Positions 7,567 through 16,996 of a DNA stretch of 64,000 bases are shown here, piece by piece. The stretch is from the NCBI RefSeq assembly GCF_008367235.1, contig NZ_VTZS01000003.1, positions 558,001-622,000 of the forward strand, in the 5' to 3' direction. Position 1 is the first letter of the stretch; the number at the start of each line of letters is the position of its first letter. The notes under the pieces are model-generated. The model saw nothing but the letters and a program-made list of their open reading frames with translations. It ran no database searches and was not told the origin of the DNA. The stretch is from Pareuzebyella sediminis (GTDB lineage Bacteria; Bacteroidota; Bacteroidia; Flavobacteriales; Flavobacteriaceae). The translations under genes and the position numbers were made by a program.

Positions 7567-10113
7567 CTACATTTTTACGATGATAAATTCAGAACGCCTA
7601 TTCAGAAAATGGGCTTCCTCGGTACAGCGTACCGTGCCATCACATTCGTTGATTAAGCGGCTTTCACCATACCCAATGGCGCTTTCAATTCGACTTGGAT
7701 CTATACCTTGGGAGATTATATAATCGCGGGTCGATTTGGCTCTTTTATCGGAAAGGTATTCGTTATATACCCGACTACCCCTTGAGTCGGTGTGTGATTC
7801 TATTTTAATGACCATACCTGGGTACTCCTTCATGACGCTGACCAATTTGTTCAATTCTTTTGAGGCATCGGAACGAATGTTCCACTTGTCAAAGTTGAAG
7901 TAAATCATTTCGGTTTTCAATTTTTTGATGCCTTCTTCGACTGCGATCATTTCTTCTAGGCGCTTCATAGAAACATCAATATTAACCCTTTGATTATCTT
8001 TTGTTGTTACGATTTGTTCGTTCTCAAAGAACTTGCTCTGAACGGTTTTGACGGTATATTTTTTGTTGCTTTCAAGGTCTTCGAATATGAAGCTGCCATC
8101 CTCTTGAGTAAGTATCTCTTTGAGTTTTATACCGTTTTCATCTAAAAGTTGTACCAAGGCTTTTGGCATATTATCACCGGTAATCTCTTGGGTCACAACA
8201 CCGGCTATAGCATTGAGATTTGCCGGAACTTCTTCTACTAACAATCTTTTAAACGAATAGATGTCGTCGTCCCCTTTTCCTCCTTTTCGGTTCGAAGCGA
8301 AGTATCCTTGTTGATTTTCGTCATTCACGATGTATGAAAAATCATCCTTATTACTATTGATAGGTTTCCCCATATTTTGTGCCTGACCAAACCCTTTTTC
8401 TGCATCATAATGGGATTGATATATGTCTAGGCCACCTAGACCAGTGTGTCCATCGGAAGAAAAGTATAGCTTTTGCCCATTAATGAAGGGAAACATTTCT
8501 TTGTGTTCGGTGTTAATATTTGGGCCAAGGTTACGCGGTTCGGAAAATGAACCATTCTCGAGAACATCTACCACAAAAATGTCGGTCTTGCCAATGCTTC
8601 CGGGCATGTCGGAGACAAAATAAAGTTTTTTGCCATCGGGACTTAGTGCTGGGTGACCCGTTGAATAGCTATCGCTATTGAAAGAAACTTCAACGGCCTC
8701 GGTCCATTCGTCGTCAACTTTAGTTGATTTGTAAATTTTAAGATGATTGATTCCCTTTTTATCGCGTTTTAGTTTTTTACCATAATTATTTCGCGTAAAG
8801 TACATGGTAGTATTGTCCGGTGAAAAGGTAACCGACGCCTCGTGGTATTTAGTATTTATCTTTTTGGAGAACTTAATGGCTTCTCTAAGGTCTTGGGATT
8901 CTTGGTTCAACTTGGCAACGTAAAGGTCGAGATATGGTTGGTTGTTCCACTTATATGTTCTGGTGGTAAAAAATGAGGAATCTGCTGCCGAGGAGAATAC
9001 GATGCGGCTTGAGTCCAGAAACATGGGTGAAAAATCAGAATATTTTGTATTTACAGCAAGATTTTTTATTTCATACTCTGACGCAGTCTTTAAAAGCCTA
9101 TCTAATACAATTTCGTCACGTGCGGTCTCACTATCGACAACTTCTTTTTTTCGAGACAGTTGAGCGTCGTCTGTTTTTCGATTGTATAGGCGCATCAATC
9201 GCTTGGCCCTTTTGTATTTTCCGGTACCTTTTAAAGCATGGGAATACTTAAACAGCATATCGGCAGACATTTCATCGCCATAATGTTCATATAGCTTATG
9301 ATACCATTCATATGCTTTTTCCATATTGGTATTGTAATAGTAGCAATCAGCTGCCTTTTGGATAACTTCATAAGAGTAGTTATCTCCCTCCTTCTGTAGT
9401 GCCTCTTCGTAGAGTTTGGCGGCCTCGGCGTACCAGAGCTTATCGAAATAACTATCAGCCCTCTGAATAATGAGGCTCTTGTTAGGTTGTCCTCTTTTAG
9501 TTATTTGTGGCTCATTTGATTCTTGGTTATGGTTTTCTACGGATGAAGAGTTTTTGGTTTCCTCGAAGTTGTCGATTGAAAGCAATTGTGCGGATTCGTT
9601 TTCAGCATTCTCTATTTCTTGCTGTAAATCAAAAGTCTCTCCTCCGATGGCAACACTGTTCTCTACCTCTAGAATCCATAGGTCATCCGTATATTGTCCA
9701 TCCAGTTTTGACGCACAGGCATCGACGGCTTCCAACCCGAAGGGATAATAGCTCAAATACACATAGTTTAAGCCATTCTGTGGGTTTACGATATACCCAG
9801 CATCTTTGAACCCCTTTCGTTGTGATTTTTTGATGGTCTTCTTAAGGTTTTTTCCTTTACTGAACACTCCTGAAATAATATAATAGCCATTTTCAACTTC
9901 AGCGAGTCCTTCAAATTTGCGATGGGGAATATTGTTTCTTTTGGCGGCCTCTTCAAACGATTCTGTAAGTGAAAAGGTCTCTTCTGTAAAATTATCCTCA
10001 AAACTGTCCATCCCAACAGTAGATTGTGCTCCGTCCAAATTCAAATCCTGATAGGTTTGGGCACTAATTGTTAGGGTGACAAAGAAAAGGAAATGGGCAA
10101 TTCGTTTTTTCAT
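7567..10113 (-). CDS. OmpA-family envelope protein with SPOR-like, TPR, PD40 and carboxypeptidase-regulatory domains
   Basis: An 848-residue secreted protein with a signal peptide (MKKRIAHFLFFVTLTISAQ). Domain order: a SPOR-like fold at about 70-165 (YYIISGVFSKGKN ... WILEV), TPR helices at about 215-310, PD40 beta-propeller repeats at about 350-630 (FSPDNTTMYFTRN, LSPDGKKLYFVSD, FASNRKGGKGDDDIY), a carboxypeptidase-regulatory beta sandwich at about 640-710, and a C-terminal OmpA peptidoglycan-binding domain (IYFNFDKWNIR ... ESHTDSRGS ... LSDKRAKSTRDYI). The TPR-PD40-CRD-OmpA order is that of PorE-type type IX secretion proteins. No partner porP gene is in the window, so a T9SS role is inference. 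Confidence 0.85.
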   Translation of the reverse strand: MKKRIAHFLFFVTLTISAQTYQDLNLDGAQSTVGMDSFEDNFTEETFSLTESFEEAAKRNNIPHRKFEGLAEVENGYYIISGVFSKGKNLKKTIKKSQRKGFKDAGYIVNPQNGLNYVYLSYYPFGLEAVDACASKLDGQYTDDLWILEVENSVAIGGETFDLQQEIENAENESAQLLSIDNFEETKNSSSVENHNQESNEPQITKRGQPNKSLIIQRADSYFDKLWYAEAAKLYEEALQKEGDNYSYEVIQKAADCYYYNTNMEKAYEWYHKLYEHYGDEMSADMLFKYSHALKGTGKYKRAKRLMRLYNRKTDDAQLSRKKEVVDSETARDEIVLDRLLKTASEYEIKNLAVNTKYSDFSPMFLDSSRIVFSSAADSSFFTTRTYKWNNQPYLDLYVAKLNQESQDLREAIKFSKKINTKYHEASVTFSPDNTTMYFTRNNYGKKLKRDKKGINHLKIYKSTKVDDEWTEAVEVSFNSDSYSTGHPALSPDGKKLYFVSDMPGSIGKTDIFVVDVLENGSFSEPRNLGPNINTEHKEMFPFINGQKLYFSSDGHTGLGGLDIYQSHYDAEKGFGQAQNMGKPINSNKDDFSYIVNDENQQGYFASNRKGGKGDDDIYSFKRLLVEEVPANLNAIAGVVTQEITGDNMPKALVQLLDENGIKLKEILTQEDGSFIFEDLESNKKYTVKTVQSKFFENEQIVTTKDNQRVNIDVSMKRLEEMIAVEEGIKKLKTEMIYFNFDKWNIRSDASKELNKLVSVMKEYPGMVIKIESHTDSRGSRVYNEYLSDKRAKSTRDYIISQGIDPSRIESAIGYGESRLINECDGTVRCTEEAHFLNRRSEFIIVKM

Positions 10114-10410
10114 GGTTTCAAGGCTATTGAAAAACTAGAAATGGGTTTGGCTACTAGTTAAAATTGTCATATCAGAAGGGAGTGCCTTTTAAAAAAAGGT
10201 CATATCGTGCCGATATTCACCCCATAACAACGTAAATATCGTGCAAAGGTTACTTGGGGACGATTTTTTGTTGTGAAACCAATAGTTCATGAGGTGAATC
10301 AATAGTATTTTGCAGTATGCTGTCTATTTCAACGATGAAACTTTTTTAAGACATGCTTACTAACGCTGTCGCCTCAACGCCAATACCTTTCAGTATATTT
10401 AAGATCAAAA
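10114..10410. other. Intergenic region between the OmpA-family gene and the tatA terminator
   Basis: No credible coding frame is visible. It must hold the leftward promoter of the OmpA-family gene. The minus strand reads TAACCTTTGC at about 10245-10254, a near match to the -7 element with one extra base. Nothing else stands out. Confidence 0.35.
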
Positions 10411-10443
10411 AAAACCCCTGTGTATTTGATACACAGGGGTTTT
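10411..10443 (-). terminator. Terminator of tatA
   Basis: AAAACCCCTGTGTA (10411-10424) pairs perfectly with its complement at 10430-10443 around a 5-base loop, followed on the minus strand by a run of T. It lies 23 bases beyond the tatA stop. Confidence 0.85.
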
Positions 10444-10466
10444 AGCTTATTTTAATTCTTAAAGTT

Positions 10467-10649
10467 CTAGTCCTTTTTTTCTTCTAAGGTATCGTCTTCT
10501 TTAGAGGCATCTTTAAATTCTTTTATACCGCTTCCAAGTCCTCGCATTAATTCGGGAATTTTTTTTCCTCCGAACAATAAAAGAACCACCAACACAACAA
10601 TGGCAATTTGCCAAGGCCCTATAGCTAAAAATATTTGTAAAGCTGTCAT
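10467..10649 (-). CDS. tatA: Sec-independent protein translocase subunit TatA
   Basis: The 60-residue product shows the full TatA/E signature: a short N-terminal transmembrane helix (about residues 11-27), the hinge [21 protein letters not shown] forming the amphipathic helix, and a short acidic/basic tail. TatA forms the pore that moves folded proteins across the inner membrane. tatB/E and tatC are not nearby, as is common in Bacteroidota. It is divergent from the M23 peptidase gene, and a -7 element (TACATTTG on the minus strand, 10671-10678) lies upstream. Confidence 0.93.
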   Translation of the reverse strand: MTALQIFLAIGPWQIAIVVLVVLLLFGGKKIPELMRGLGSGIKEFKDASKEDDTLEEKKD

Positions 10650-10670
10650 ATATTACTATTTAATGAATAA

Positions 10671-10678
10671 CAAATGTA
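10671..10678 (-). promoter_or_regulatory. -7 promoter element of tatA
   Basis: The minus strand reads TACATTTG, an exact TAnnTTTG match, 22 bases before the tatA ATG. No clear -33 element. Confidence 0.5.
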
Positions 10679-10824
10679 CTAAAAAAGTGAATAAGTATCC
10701 GTTAATCTTTCGCCTAAAAGCGTTAATTGATTTGTTTGGCACAAATTGCTTATGATAAAGCCCGTTGACTTTAGCTTGATTTATAAATTTTGAGGATAAG
10801 CGATCTACTATTCAATTCCATCCT

Positions 10825-10832
10825 TATATTTG
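10825..10832 (+). promoter_or_regulatory. -7 promoter element of the M23 peptidase gene
   Basis: TATATTTG matches TAnnTTTG. Transcription would begin at about 10837-10840, essentially on the ATG at 10839. This implies a leaderless or nearly leaderless mRNA and argues against the TTG at 10830 as start. Confidence 0.5.
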
Positions 10833-10838
10833 TGTACT

Positions 10839-11705
10839 ATGGCTAAAAAAGTCAAGAAGCGAAAGGAAATCAAAAGAAAGCTACTTCATAAGTATCGCTT
10901 GGTCATTTTGAACGAAAGTACTTTTGAAGAGAAGATATCCTTCAAATTGAGCCGATTGAACGTTTTCGTTACCGGATCTCTTTGTATAATAGCACTTATT
11001 GCTCTTACCACCCTTTTGATAGCCTTTACACCTTTACGGGAATACATTCCTGGATATTCCTCAACCAGGCTTAAAAAGCAGGCTACGGATTTGACATATA
11101 AAACTGATTCACTTGTTCGAACCTTGGATAATACCAATAAGTATCTTGAAAGAATTCGACAAGTGCTGAGGGGCGACATAGAGAGTACGAATATGGATCT
11201 GGATTCCCTGAGGGAGCAATTTAAGATGGATCCTTCGAGTATCGATCTTAGCCCGATCAAAGAAGATTCGTTACTTAGGGCCGAGGTGGCCTTGGAAGAT
11301 AAATACAATCTCTTCGAGCGAAATACCGAGAATGTCGAATTGGTGCTTTTTCCACCCTTGACGGGAGCAATTTCTCAGGGTTATAGTCCTGAACAGCATC
11401 ATTATGCCATTGATGTCACTGCACCTAAAGACACGCCTATTAAGGCTATAGCAGATGGTACTGTTATTTTTTCTGAGTGGACGGCGGAAACGGGCTATGT
11501 CATAATCCTTGAGCACAAAGATGGCCTTCTCAGCGTTTATAAGCATAATGGTTCACTGAACAAAGAGCAAGGCAATATTGTTCGTGTCGGAGAGGTAATT
11601 GCAGCTGTCGGAAATACCGGCGAACTGACCACTGGGCCACATTTGCATTTTGAACTGTGGAGAGACGGTAATGCGGTCAACCCCTTAGACTATATCGATT
11701 TTTAA
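10839..11705 (+). CDS. M23-family metallopeptidase (murein endopeptidase-like)
   Basis: Starting from the ATG at 10839 the protein has 288 residues. A basic cytoplasmic head (MAKKVKKRKEIKRK) is followed by one transmembrane helix (about 47-67), a coiled-coil linker (about 78-115) and a C-terminal LytM domain. The zinc-binding motifs HHYAIDV (near residue 187) and GPHLHFE (near 267) are both intact, so it should be active, or activate, on cell-wall peptide cross-links in the periplasm. It overlaps the tatA promoter region and is followed 9 bases later by the GH3-family gene. Confidence 0.88.
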   Translation: MAKKVKKRKEIKRKLLHKYRLVILNESTFEEKISFKLSRLNVFVTGSLCIIALIALTTLLIAFTPLREYIPGYSSTRLKKQATDLTYKTDSLVRTLDNTNKYLERIRQVLRGDIESTNMDLDSLREQFKMDPSSIDLSPIKEDSLLRAEVALEDKYNLFERNTENVELVLFPPLTGAISQGYSPEQHHYAIDVTAPKDTPIKAIADGTVIFSEWTAETGYVIILEHKDGLLSVYKHNGSLNKEQGNIVRVGEVIAAVGNTGELTTGPHLHFELWRDGNAVNPLDYIDF

Positions 11706-11714
11706 GTCCGAAAT

Positions 11715-13211
11715 ATGTCCCTAAAGTCGTTCATGGCCAAAATATTTGCGAGGTATATCGCCCGTAAAACCACTCGCTGGAAAACCAGACCTATTGAAAC
11801 CCAGGATAAGGTCTTTACACATCTTATTGAGACTGCCACTCAGACTAAGTTCGGAAGGGACCATGGTTTTGAGGCGATATCCTCTTATTCCGATTTTGTA
11901 GAACGCGTACCAATTAGGGATTATGAAGCCTTAAAAATATACATAGAGGAAGTTGTTGCAGGGAAGGAGAATATAATATGGCCCGGGAAACCCATCTATT
12001 TTGCAAAGACTTCAGGAACAACTTCCGGGGTCAAATACATTCCAATAACGGCGGTGTCCATAAAGAATCAGGTGGAAGCCTCGCGCAATGCAATTCTCAA
12101 CTATATTCATGAGACCGGGAATGCCGATTTTGTCGATGGAAAGATGATTTTTTTGCAGGGTAGTCCCGAACTACAGGAAAAGAACGGAATAAAGTTGGGC
12201 AGACTCTCCGGTATATCGGCCCATTACGTACCTAACTATCTTCAAAAAAATCGCCTGCCAAGTTGGAAAACAAATTGTATCGAAGATTGGGAAACTAAGG
12301 TTAATAGCATAGTAGAAGAGACCATAGATGAAAATATGACGGTAATTGCAGGTATTCCGTCTTGGGTTCAAATGTATTTTGAAAGGTTACATGCCAAATC
12401 AGAAAAGAAGGTAGGTGAATTGTTTCAGAATTTTAAGTTATTTATTTATGGAGGTGTGAACTACGAGCCTTATCGTGCCAAATTTGAAGACCTCATTGGC
12501 AGAAAGGTCGATAGTATCGAACTTTTCCCTGCGAGCGAGGGGTTCTTTGCCTATCAAGATTCTCAAAGGGAAAAGGGGATGCTCTTACTTTTAAATTCGG
12601 GTATATTCTATGAGTTTGTAAAGGCCGATGAATTCTTTGAGCCAGATCCTAATAGATACACGCTCAAGGATGTAAAGTTGGGTGTGAATTATGTGATGAT
12701 TATATCGACTGATGCAGGCCTTTGGGCGTATAACTTAGGGGATACCGTTCAGTTTACTTCTTTGAGCCCCTATAGAATAATAGTTTCAGGACGCATCAAA
12801 CATTTTATTTCGGCTTTTGGTGAGCATGTGATTGCAAAAGAAGTCGAAGAGGCCATGAATCAGGGCCTTTTGGCCACAGGCGCCAGTATAAATGAATTTA
12901 CGGTGGCACCTCAAATTACGCCCCGAGGTAATGAGCTGCCCTTTCACGAATGGTTTGTTGAATTCGAGAAAAAACCCTCGGACATGAAAAAGCTTATTGA
13001 AACTATTGATAGGTCTCTTCAAAAACAGAACAGTTACTATTTTGACCTTATCGAGGGCAAAGTACTTCAGACACTAAAAATCACTGTGATTCGACAGGGG
13101 GGGTTCAATGCCTTCATGAAATCTAAGGGTAAGTTAGGGGGTCAGAATAAAGTTCAGCGGCTTGCGAACGATCGAAGTGTCGCCGATGAACTGGAAGCAT
13201 ACAAGGCCTAA
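11715..13211 (+). CDS. GH3 auxin-responsive promoter family protein (acyl-adenylate-forming)
   Basis: The 498-residue protein matches bacterial GH3 proteins. It has the ATP/AMP-binding motif KTSGTTSGVKYIP near residue 95, the central IYGGVNYEPY, and the YNLGDTVQF and GRIKHFISAFGEHV motifs of the adenylating core, ending in a C-terminal lobe with GGQNKVQRL. Plant members conjugate amino acids to acyl acids; the bacterial substrate is not known. Its close spacing to the upstream M23 gene and downstream DUF6909 suggests a shared transcript. Family call very sure, reaction unknown. Confidence 0.88.
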   Translation: MSLKSFMAKIFARYIARKTTRWKTRPIETQDKVFTHLIETATQTKFGRDHGFEAISSYSDFVERVPIRDYEALKIYIEEVVAGKENIIWPGKPIYFAKTSGTTSGVKYIPITAVSIKNQVEASRNAILNYIHETGNADFVDGKMIFLQGSPELQEKNGIKLGRLSGISAHYVPNYLQKNRLPSWKTNCIEDWETKVNSIVEETIDENMTVIAGIPSWVQMYFERLHAKSEKKVGELFQNFKLFIYGGVNYEPYRAKFEDLIGRKVDSIELFPASEGFFAYQDSQREKGMLLLLNSGIFYEFVKADEFFEPDPNRYTLKDVKLGVNYVMIISTDAGLWAYNLGDTVQFTSLSPYRIIVSGRIKHFISAFGEHVIAKEVEEAMNQGLLATGASINEFTVAPQITPRGNELPFHEWFVEFEKKPSDMKKLIETIDRSLQKQNSYYFDLIEGKVLQTLKITVIRQGGFNAFMKSKGKLGGQNKVQRLANDRSVADELEAYKA

Positions 13212-13254
13212 TGAATTCTAGGTGGTTCAGAAGAATTTTATAAATTTTATATTG

Positions 13255-13262
13255 TAATTTTG
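13255..13262 (+). promoter_or_regulatory. Possible -7 promoter element of the DUF6909 gene
   Basis: TAATTTTG matches TAnnTTTG 15 bases before the ATG at 13277. No -33 partner is visible, so it may be only an internal promoter. Confidence 0.4.
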
Positions 13263-13276
13263 TTCTAAATCCGCAT

Positions 13277-14962
13277 ATGGGCAATACAACCAATACTACC
13301 CGCGCTCAAGACTCAACGAATGCCATTGAGCGTTTGTACATTACCATGCGGCACCTTTTCAACCGTGGGTTCTATAAACCCGCAGGTGTGTCTGGGGAAT
13401 CTTTAAAAAATGCGTTACTACAATTACGGCCCGAAATCTATGGTTCTATCGCAGAGGAAAAAGCGGAACTTAATGGTCTAGTATATGTGCTTGAGCGTTT
13501 ACCGAAAGGTATAGAACAATGTCGTTTTATCAACCTAACCTCGGATGAAGGGTATGGCCGTTCCCATTTTGATCCTATTATCCCTCCGAAAAGAAGGCGA
13601 AACTGTTATCGTATTGATTCGGAGCAAATGAACATTGAAATAACACGGGGGCGTTCTGATATTTACGATATTCTTACTCATTTAACCTTTCTTTTTATCG
13701 AATCAGGGAAGATTTGTAATCGGGTATTGATCGAGGATACCGATAGGACTATTCGTGATTGGGTAAAACTGGAAGAGGCCGTAAATAAGAACGAACTGAC
13801 CCTGGCCGAAAGGGAAGTGGCCGTGATACATACCGCGAATATTTTGGGTCGCCCATTTATTGAGATAATGGCCGTTCACGAACAGTTTGCGACCAAGGAA
13901 GAGCCTGAGCGTTTTCTAGAGATTATCTATTGGCTGGGCAAATTGGCCATCGAAGAAGAGGTGACCGGCAATAAGCGCACGATTACCTTTAGTGCACTGC
14001 TTCGGGAGCGATTGGGACATCATATTCACGGAGAACGGTGGGCGGACACCATCAAGGAAACCCTTCGTAAAAATGGATTATTGAAAAGGCCTATTCATAT
14101 CATAAGTGCCAATATGCATAGCGTGATGAATTCGTTGTTCGCCAGAAAGGCCCTAAAAAAGGAATTCCCGCAAGAAGATGACCTTGAGGTCTATCAGGCC
14201 CTAAGCACTTCGATCAATACGGCGTTGAGGAAAAAAGTAACGACTGCCGCTAAAAAAAATGGCATGATCGCCATTGACGATTTTTCGGGTACGAATATCG
14301 ACGTTCAACTATTTGATACCGCCAAAATGAGGGAAGGTTCGTGTTGTTATGGATTTCCTAAGGAAAAAGCAGAGGAGGAAAAACCGATTATCTTTGTAAT
14401 GGACTATGCCTTCGGAGAGCAGGCGTATGAAACGATAGATGAGCTTTTAAAGCCCTTTAAGGAGAACGATAAACCCCCTGTTTTTTTGAATATTGAATCA
14501 ATTTCCATAATGGGGAAGGCCGGCATACTCGAAGGAGGAAAAGGTGATATAATGATACCTTCCGCTCACATTTTTGAGGGAACCGCCGATAACTATCCAT
14601 TTGAGAACGAACTATGTGCGGATGACTTTGAGGGCTATGGCTTGAGGGTGTTTGAAGGTACTATGGTGACCGTTCTGGGTACCTCCTTACAAAATAAGGA
14701 TATTCTTAAGTTCTTTCACCAGTCTACGTGGAATGTGGTAGGCCTGGAAATGGAAGGCGTCCACTACCAAAAGGCGATTCAATCGGCCTCGAAAATACGT
14801 AAGAGTATTCGAGAAGACGTGAAAGTACGATATGCCTATTACGCTTCCGATAATCCTTTGGTAACGGGAAGCACCTTGGCCTCTGGCGGATTGGGGACTA
14901 CAGGCGTTAAGCCGACATACCTCATAACCGATAGAATACTTAAACAAATTTTTAATTCATAA
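13277..14962 (+). CDS. DUF6909 family protein, possibly nucleosidase/phosphorylase-like
   Basis: A 561-residue soluble protein without signal or membrane segments, which I recognise as DUF6909 (Flavobacteriia). The N-terminal half is helical (AIERLYITMRHLFNRGFYKPAG; YDILTHLTFLFIESGKI). The C-terminal half carries IFVMDYAFGEQAYE, SIMGKAGILEGGKGDIMIPS and VVGLEMEGVHYQKA. GLEMEG (489-494) recalls the xxEMEG/EMEA motif by which purine nucleoside phosphorylases and nucleosidases hold ribose, and the Gly-rich loop with IMIPSAH resembles their GDIVIP-type strands. A nucleosidase role is inference from motif only. Confidence 0.7.
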   Translation: MGNTTNTTRAQDSTNAIERLYITMRHLFNRGFYKPAGVSGESLKNALLQLRPEIYGSIAEEKAELNGLVYVLERLPKGIEQCRFINLTSDEGYGRSHFDPIIPPKRRRNCYRIDSEQMNIEITRGRSDIYDILTHLTFLFIESGKICNRVLIEDTDRTIRDWVKLEEAVNKNELTLAEREVAVIHTANILGRPFIEIMAVHEQFATKEEPERFLEIIYWLGKLAIEEEVTGNKRTITFSALLRERLGHHIHGERWADTIKETLRKNGLLKRPIHIISANMHSVMNSLFARKALKKEFPQEDDLEVYQALSTSINTALRKKVTTAAKKNGMIAIDDFSGTNIDVQLFDTAKMREGSCCYGFPKEKAEEEKPIIFVMDYAFGEQAYETIDELLKPFKENDKPPVFLNIESISIMGKAGILEGGKGDIMIPSAHIFEGTADNYPFENELCADDFEGYGLRVFEGTMVTVLGTSLQNKDILKFFHQSTWNVVGLEMEGVHYQKAIQSASKIRKSIREDVKVRYAYYASDNPLVTGSTLASGGLGTTGVKPTYLITDRILKQIFNS

Positions 14963-14966
14963 ATAT

Positions 14967-15974
14967 ATGGCAGAACAACCCTCTAAACCCCAATCTTCTG
15001 ACGAGATAGATTTGGGACAATTGTTTAAGATGATCGGGAGGGGGTTTAATAACCTTTTCAGATCGTTTTTGCGTTTTTTCCTTTATTTGAGGAACAACTT
15101 GCTAACGCTTTCACTTCTGGTTGTTATCGGCTTGGCCATGGGAATCGGCCTGAAATTGCTCATATCCGATGAGTTAAAGACAGAAATCATCGTGAAACCG
15201 AACTTTGACAGCAAAGATTATCTCTATAACGTCGTTGAAGAAATAGAAGCCAATCTTAGGGCGAGGGACACTGTTTTTTTTGAAGAAGTCGGTATTGTTA
15301 CCCCGGAGCTAAAAAATCTAAGGATTCAAATTGAACCCATCGAGGAGAATGAAGAGGTAGAAACCGATGAAGAGGACCTAAAATATTTAGAAATCCTTCA
15401 AAATTTTAAAGATGACAGTTTTATTTCTGATGTGGTCAAGGCTGAAATTCTGAAGAAAAGTGGAATGAACCATAGAATTACGATATTCTATAAAAAGGCC
15501 TTACAGGGTCGAGAAGCCGCCAAAGGATTAATGGAGTATATCAACTCCAATGAATACCTCAACAATTTGAAGGATATTTATAATGAAAATGCCCTAACAA
15601 AGATCGAGCGAAATCAAGAGTTGATCACACAAATAGACTCTTTAATCTATGGGTATACCAAGAATCTTTCAGAAAGTGGTCGAGTGGAACAAGGAACGGT
15701 AGTTCTAGAAAATGAGAAAAGTTTGGAGGTTCCAAGCCTACTGTCGCTTAAAAATGCCCTTCTAAAGGAAATCGAAAGGAAAAAGCTGGAGGTTGCCGAG
15801 CAGAAGGATGTAATCAAGGTAGTTAATTTCGGAAAAACCCAAAAAGTTAAAAAACCTGTATATACCCAAGGAATTTTGGTGATTCCCATCGTTTTTTTGA
15901 TATTTTTCTTCATGGTTTCCATTGTGAAGTATTTAAATGTCAAAGCTAATGAAATGGAACGTGGTGCAGCCTGA
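14967..15974 (+). CDS. Wzz/chain-length-determinant-like membrane protein
   Basis: The 335-residue protein has two transmembrane helices, at about residues 44-66 and 300-322, flanking a mostly helical periplasmic domain with coiled-coil regions. This is the topology of polysaccharide co-polymerases (Wzz/GumC-type). The first helix is preceded by an amphipathic RFFLYLRNN segment. It starts 4 bases after DUF6909, and its 3' end overlaps rfbB, at the head of the polysaccharide locus. It probably helps set chain length of the exported polymer. Sequence match to named Wzz proteins is weak, so the call rests on topology and context. Confidence 0.6.
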   Translation: MAEQPSKPQSSDEIDLGQLFKMIGRGFNNLFRSFLRFFLYLRNNLLTLSLLVVIGLAMGIGLKLLISDELKTEIIVKPNFDSKDYLYNVVEEIEANLRARDTVFFEEVGIVTPELKNLRIQIEPIEENEEVETDEEDLKYLEILQNFKDDSFISDVVKAEILKKSGMNHRITIFYKKALQGREAAKGLMEYINSNEYLNNLKDIYNENALTKIERNQELITQIDSLIYGYTKNLSESGRVEQGTVVLENEKSLEVPSLLSLKNALLKEIERKKLEVAEQKDVIKVVNFGKTQKVKKPVYTQGILVIPIVFLIFFFMVSIVKYLNVKANEMERGAA

Positions 15975-16995
15975 GCACATTGGAAGGCATCTATTGGTAA
16001 CCGGTGGCGCAGGCTTTATCGGCAGCAATTTTATACCCTACTATTTAAAAAATAACCCTAACAGTATCGTTATCAACCTTGATAAGCTTACTTATGCGGG
16101 CAATTTGGCACATCTTTCAGAGGTTGAAAATAACAATAGGTATAATTTTATAGAAGGTGACATCTGCAATAAAGATCTCATACATGATATTTTCGGTGAC
16201 TATCACATTGATTCCATAATTCATTTTGCTGCAGAGAGCCATGTCGACAATTCGATAACCGGCCCTAAGGCCTTTATCGATACAAATATAAATGGCACTT
16301 TCACGTTGTTAGAGGCTGCCAAAAGTTTATGGCTTACGGATCGGTACCAACCAAGGAAAAGTTTTGAAAATGCCCGTTTTCATCATATTTCTACGGATGA
16401 GGTCTTTGGTACGCTGGGGGAAAAGGGTTATTTCAACGAAAACACACCTTATGCCCCAAACAGTCCATACAGTGCATCGAAGGCGGCCTCCGATTTTTTG
16501 GTCAGGAGCTATCATCATACTTACGGATTGAATGTGGTGACCAGCAATTGCTCAAATAACTATGGGCCTAAACAACACGATGAGAAATTGATTCCGACCA
16601 TTGTAAGAAGGGGCTTGAGAGGCCAGGCAATCCCTATTTATGGAAGTGGTGAAAACGTTCGTGACTGGCTGTTCGTTAAGGATCATTGCGAAGGAATTGA
16701 AAAGGTTTTTAGGCGCGGTGTGACGGGAGAGACCTATGTAATCGGCGGGAATAATGAGCAAAATAACCTCTCCATAGCCCGAAAAATATGTCACATCTTA
16801 GATGAATGGCATCCCAAAAAAAATGGTAGCTATGCGGAACAGATTACCTTTGTAAAGGATAGGCCGGGGCATGACTATCGCTACGCTATAGACGCCCGAA
16901 AAATAAATAGCCAATTACATTGGCAGCCAACTACTGATTTTGAAGAAGGATTGCGTCAAACGGTCCAGTGGTTTGCTCAAAAATATTTAGAATAA
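15937..16995 (+). CDS. rfbB: dTDP-glucose 4,6-dehydratase
   Basis: A 352-residue extended short-chain dehydrogenase. The NAD-binding loop [11 protein letters not shown], the DKLTYAGNL signature, [24 protein letters not shown] and the catalytic YSASKAASD are all intact. It converts dTDP-glucose to dTDP-4-keto-6-deoxyglucose. The ATG at 15937 lies inside the end of the Wzz-like gene (38-base overlap); ATG 15949 is an alternative, and even that leaves a longer head than is usual before the first strand. It forms a tight block with rfbA (1 base apart) and rfbC. Confidence 0.95.
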   Translation: MSKLMKWNVVQPEHIGRHLLVTGGAGFIGSNFIPYYLKNNPNSIVINLDKLTYAGNLAHLSEVENNNRYNFIEGDICNKDLIHDIFGDYHIDSIIHFAAESHVDNSITGPKAFIDTNINGTFTLLEAAKSLWLTDRYQPRKSFENARFHHISTDEVFGTLGEKGYFNENTPYAPNSPYSASKAASDFLVRSYHHTYGLNVVTSNCSNNYGPKQHDEKLIPTIVRRGLRGQAIPIYGSGENVRDWLFVKDHCEGIEKVFRRGVTGETYVIGGNNEQNNLSIARKICHILDEWHPKKNGSYAEQITFVKDRPGHDYRYAIDARKINSQLHWQPTTDFEEGLRQTVQWFAQKYLE

Positions 16996-16996
16996 A

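Noticed and set aside
7420-7656. 78-residue plus-strand frame from the candidate RNA into the OmpA gene
   Set aside because: It runs through a terminator and then antisense to the OmpA C-terminus; the sequence has no protein-like pattern.
10830-10838. TTG start for the M23 peptidase
   Set aside because: It lies inside the -7 element, and the ATG at 10839 gives a normal basic head.
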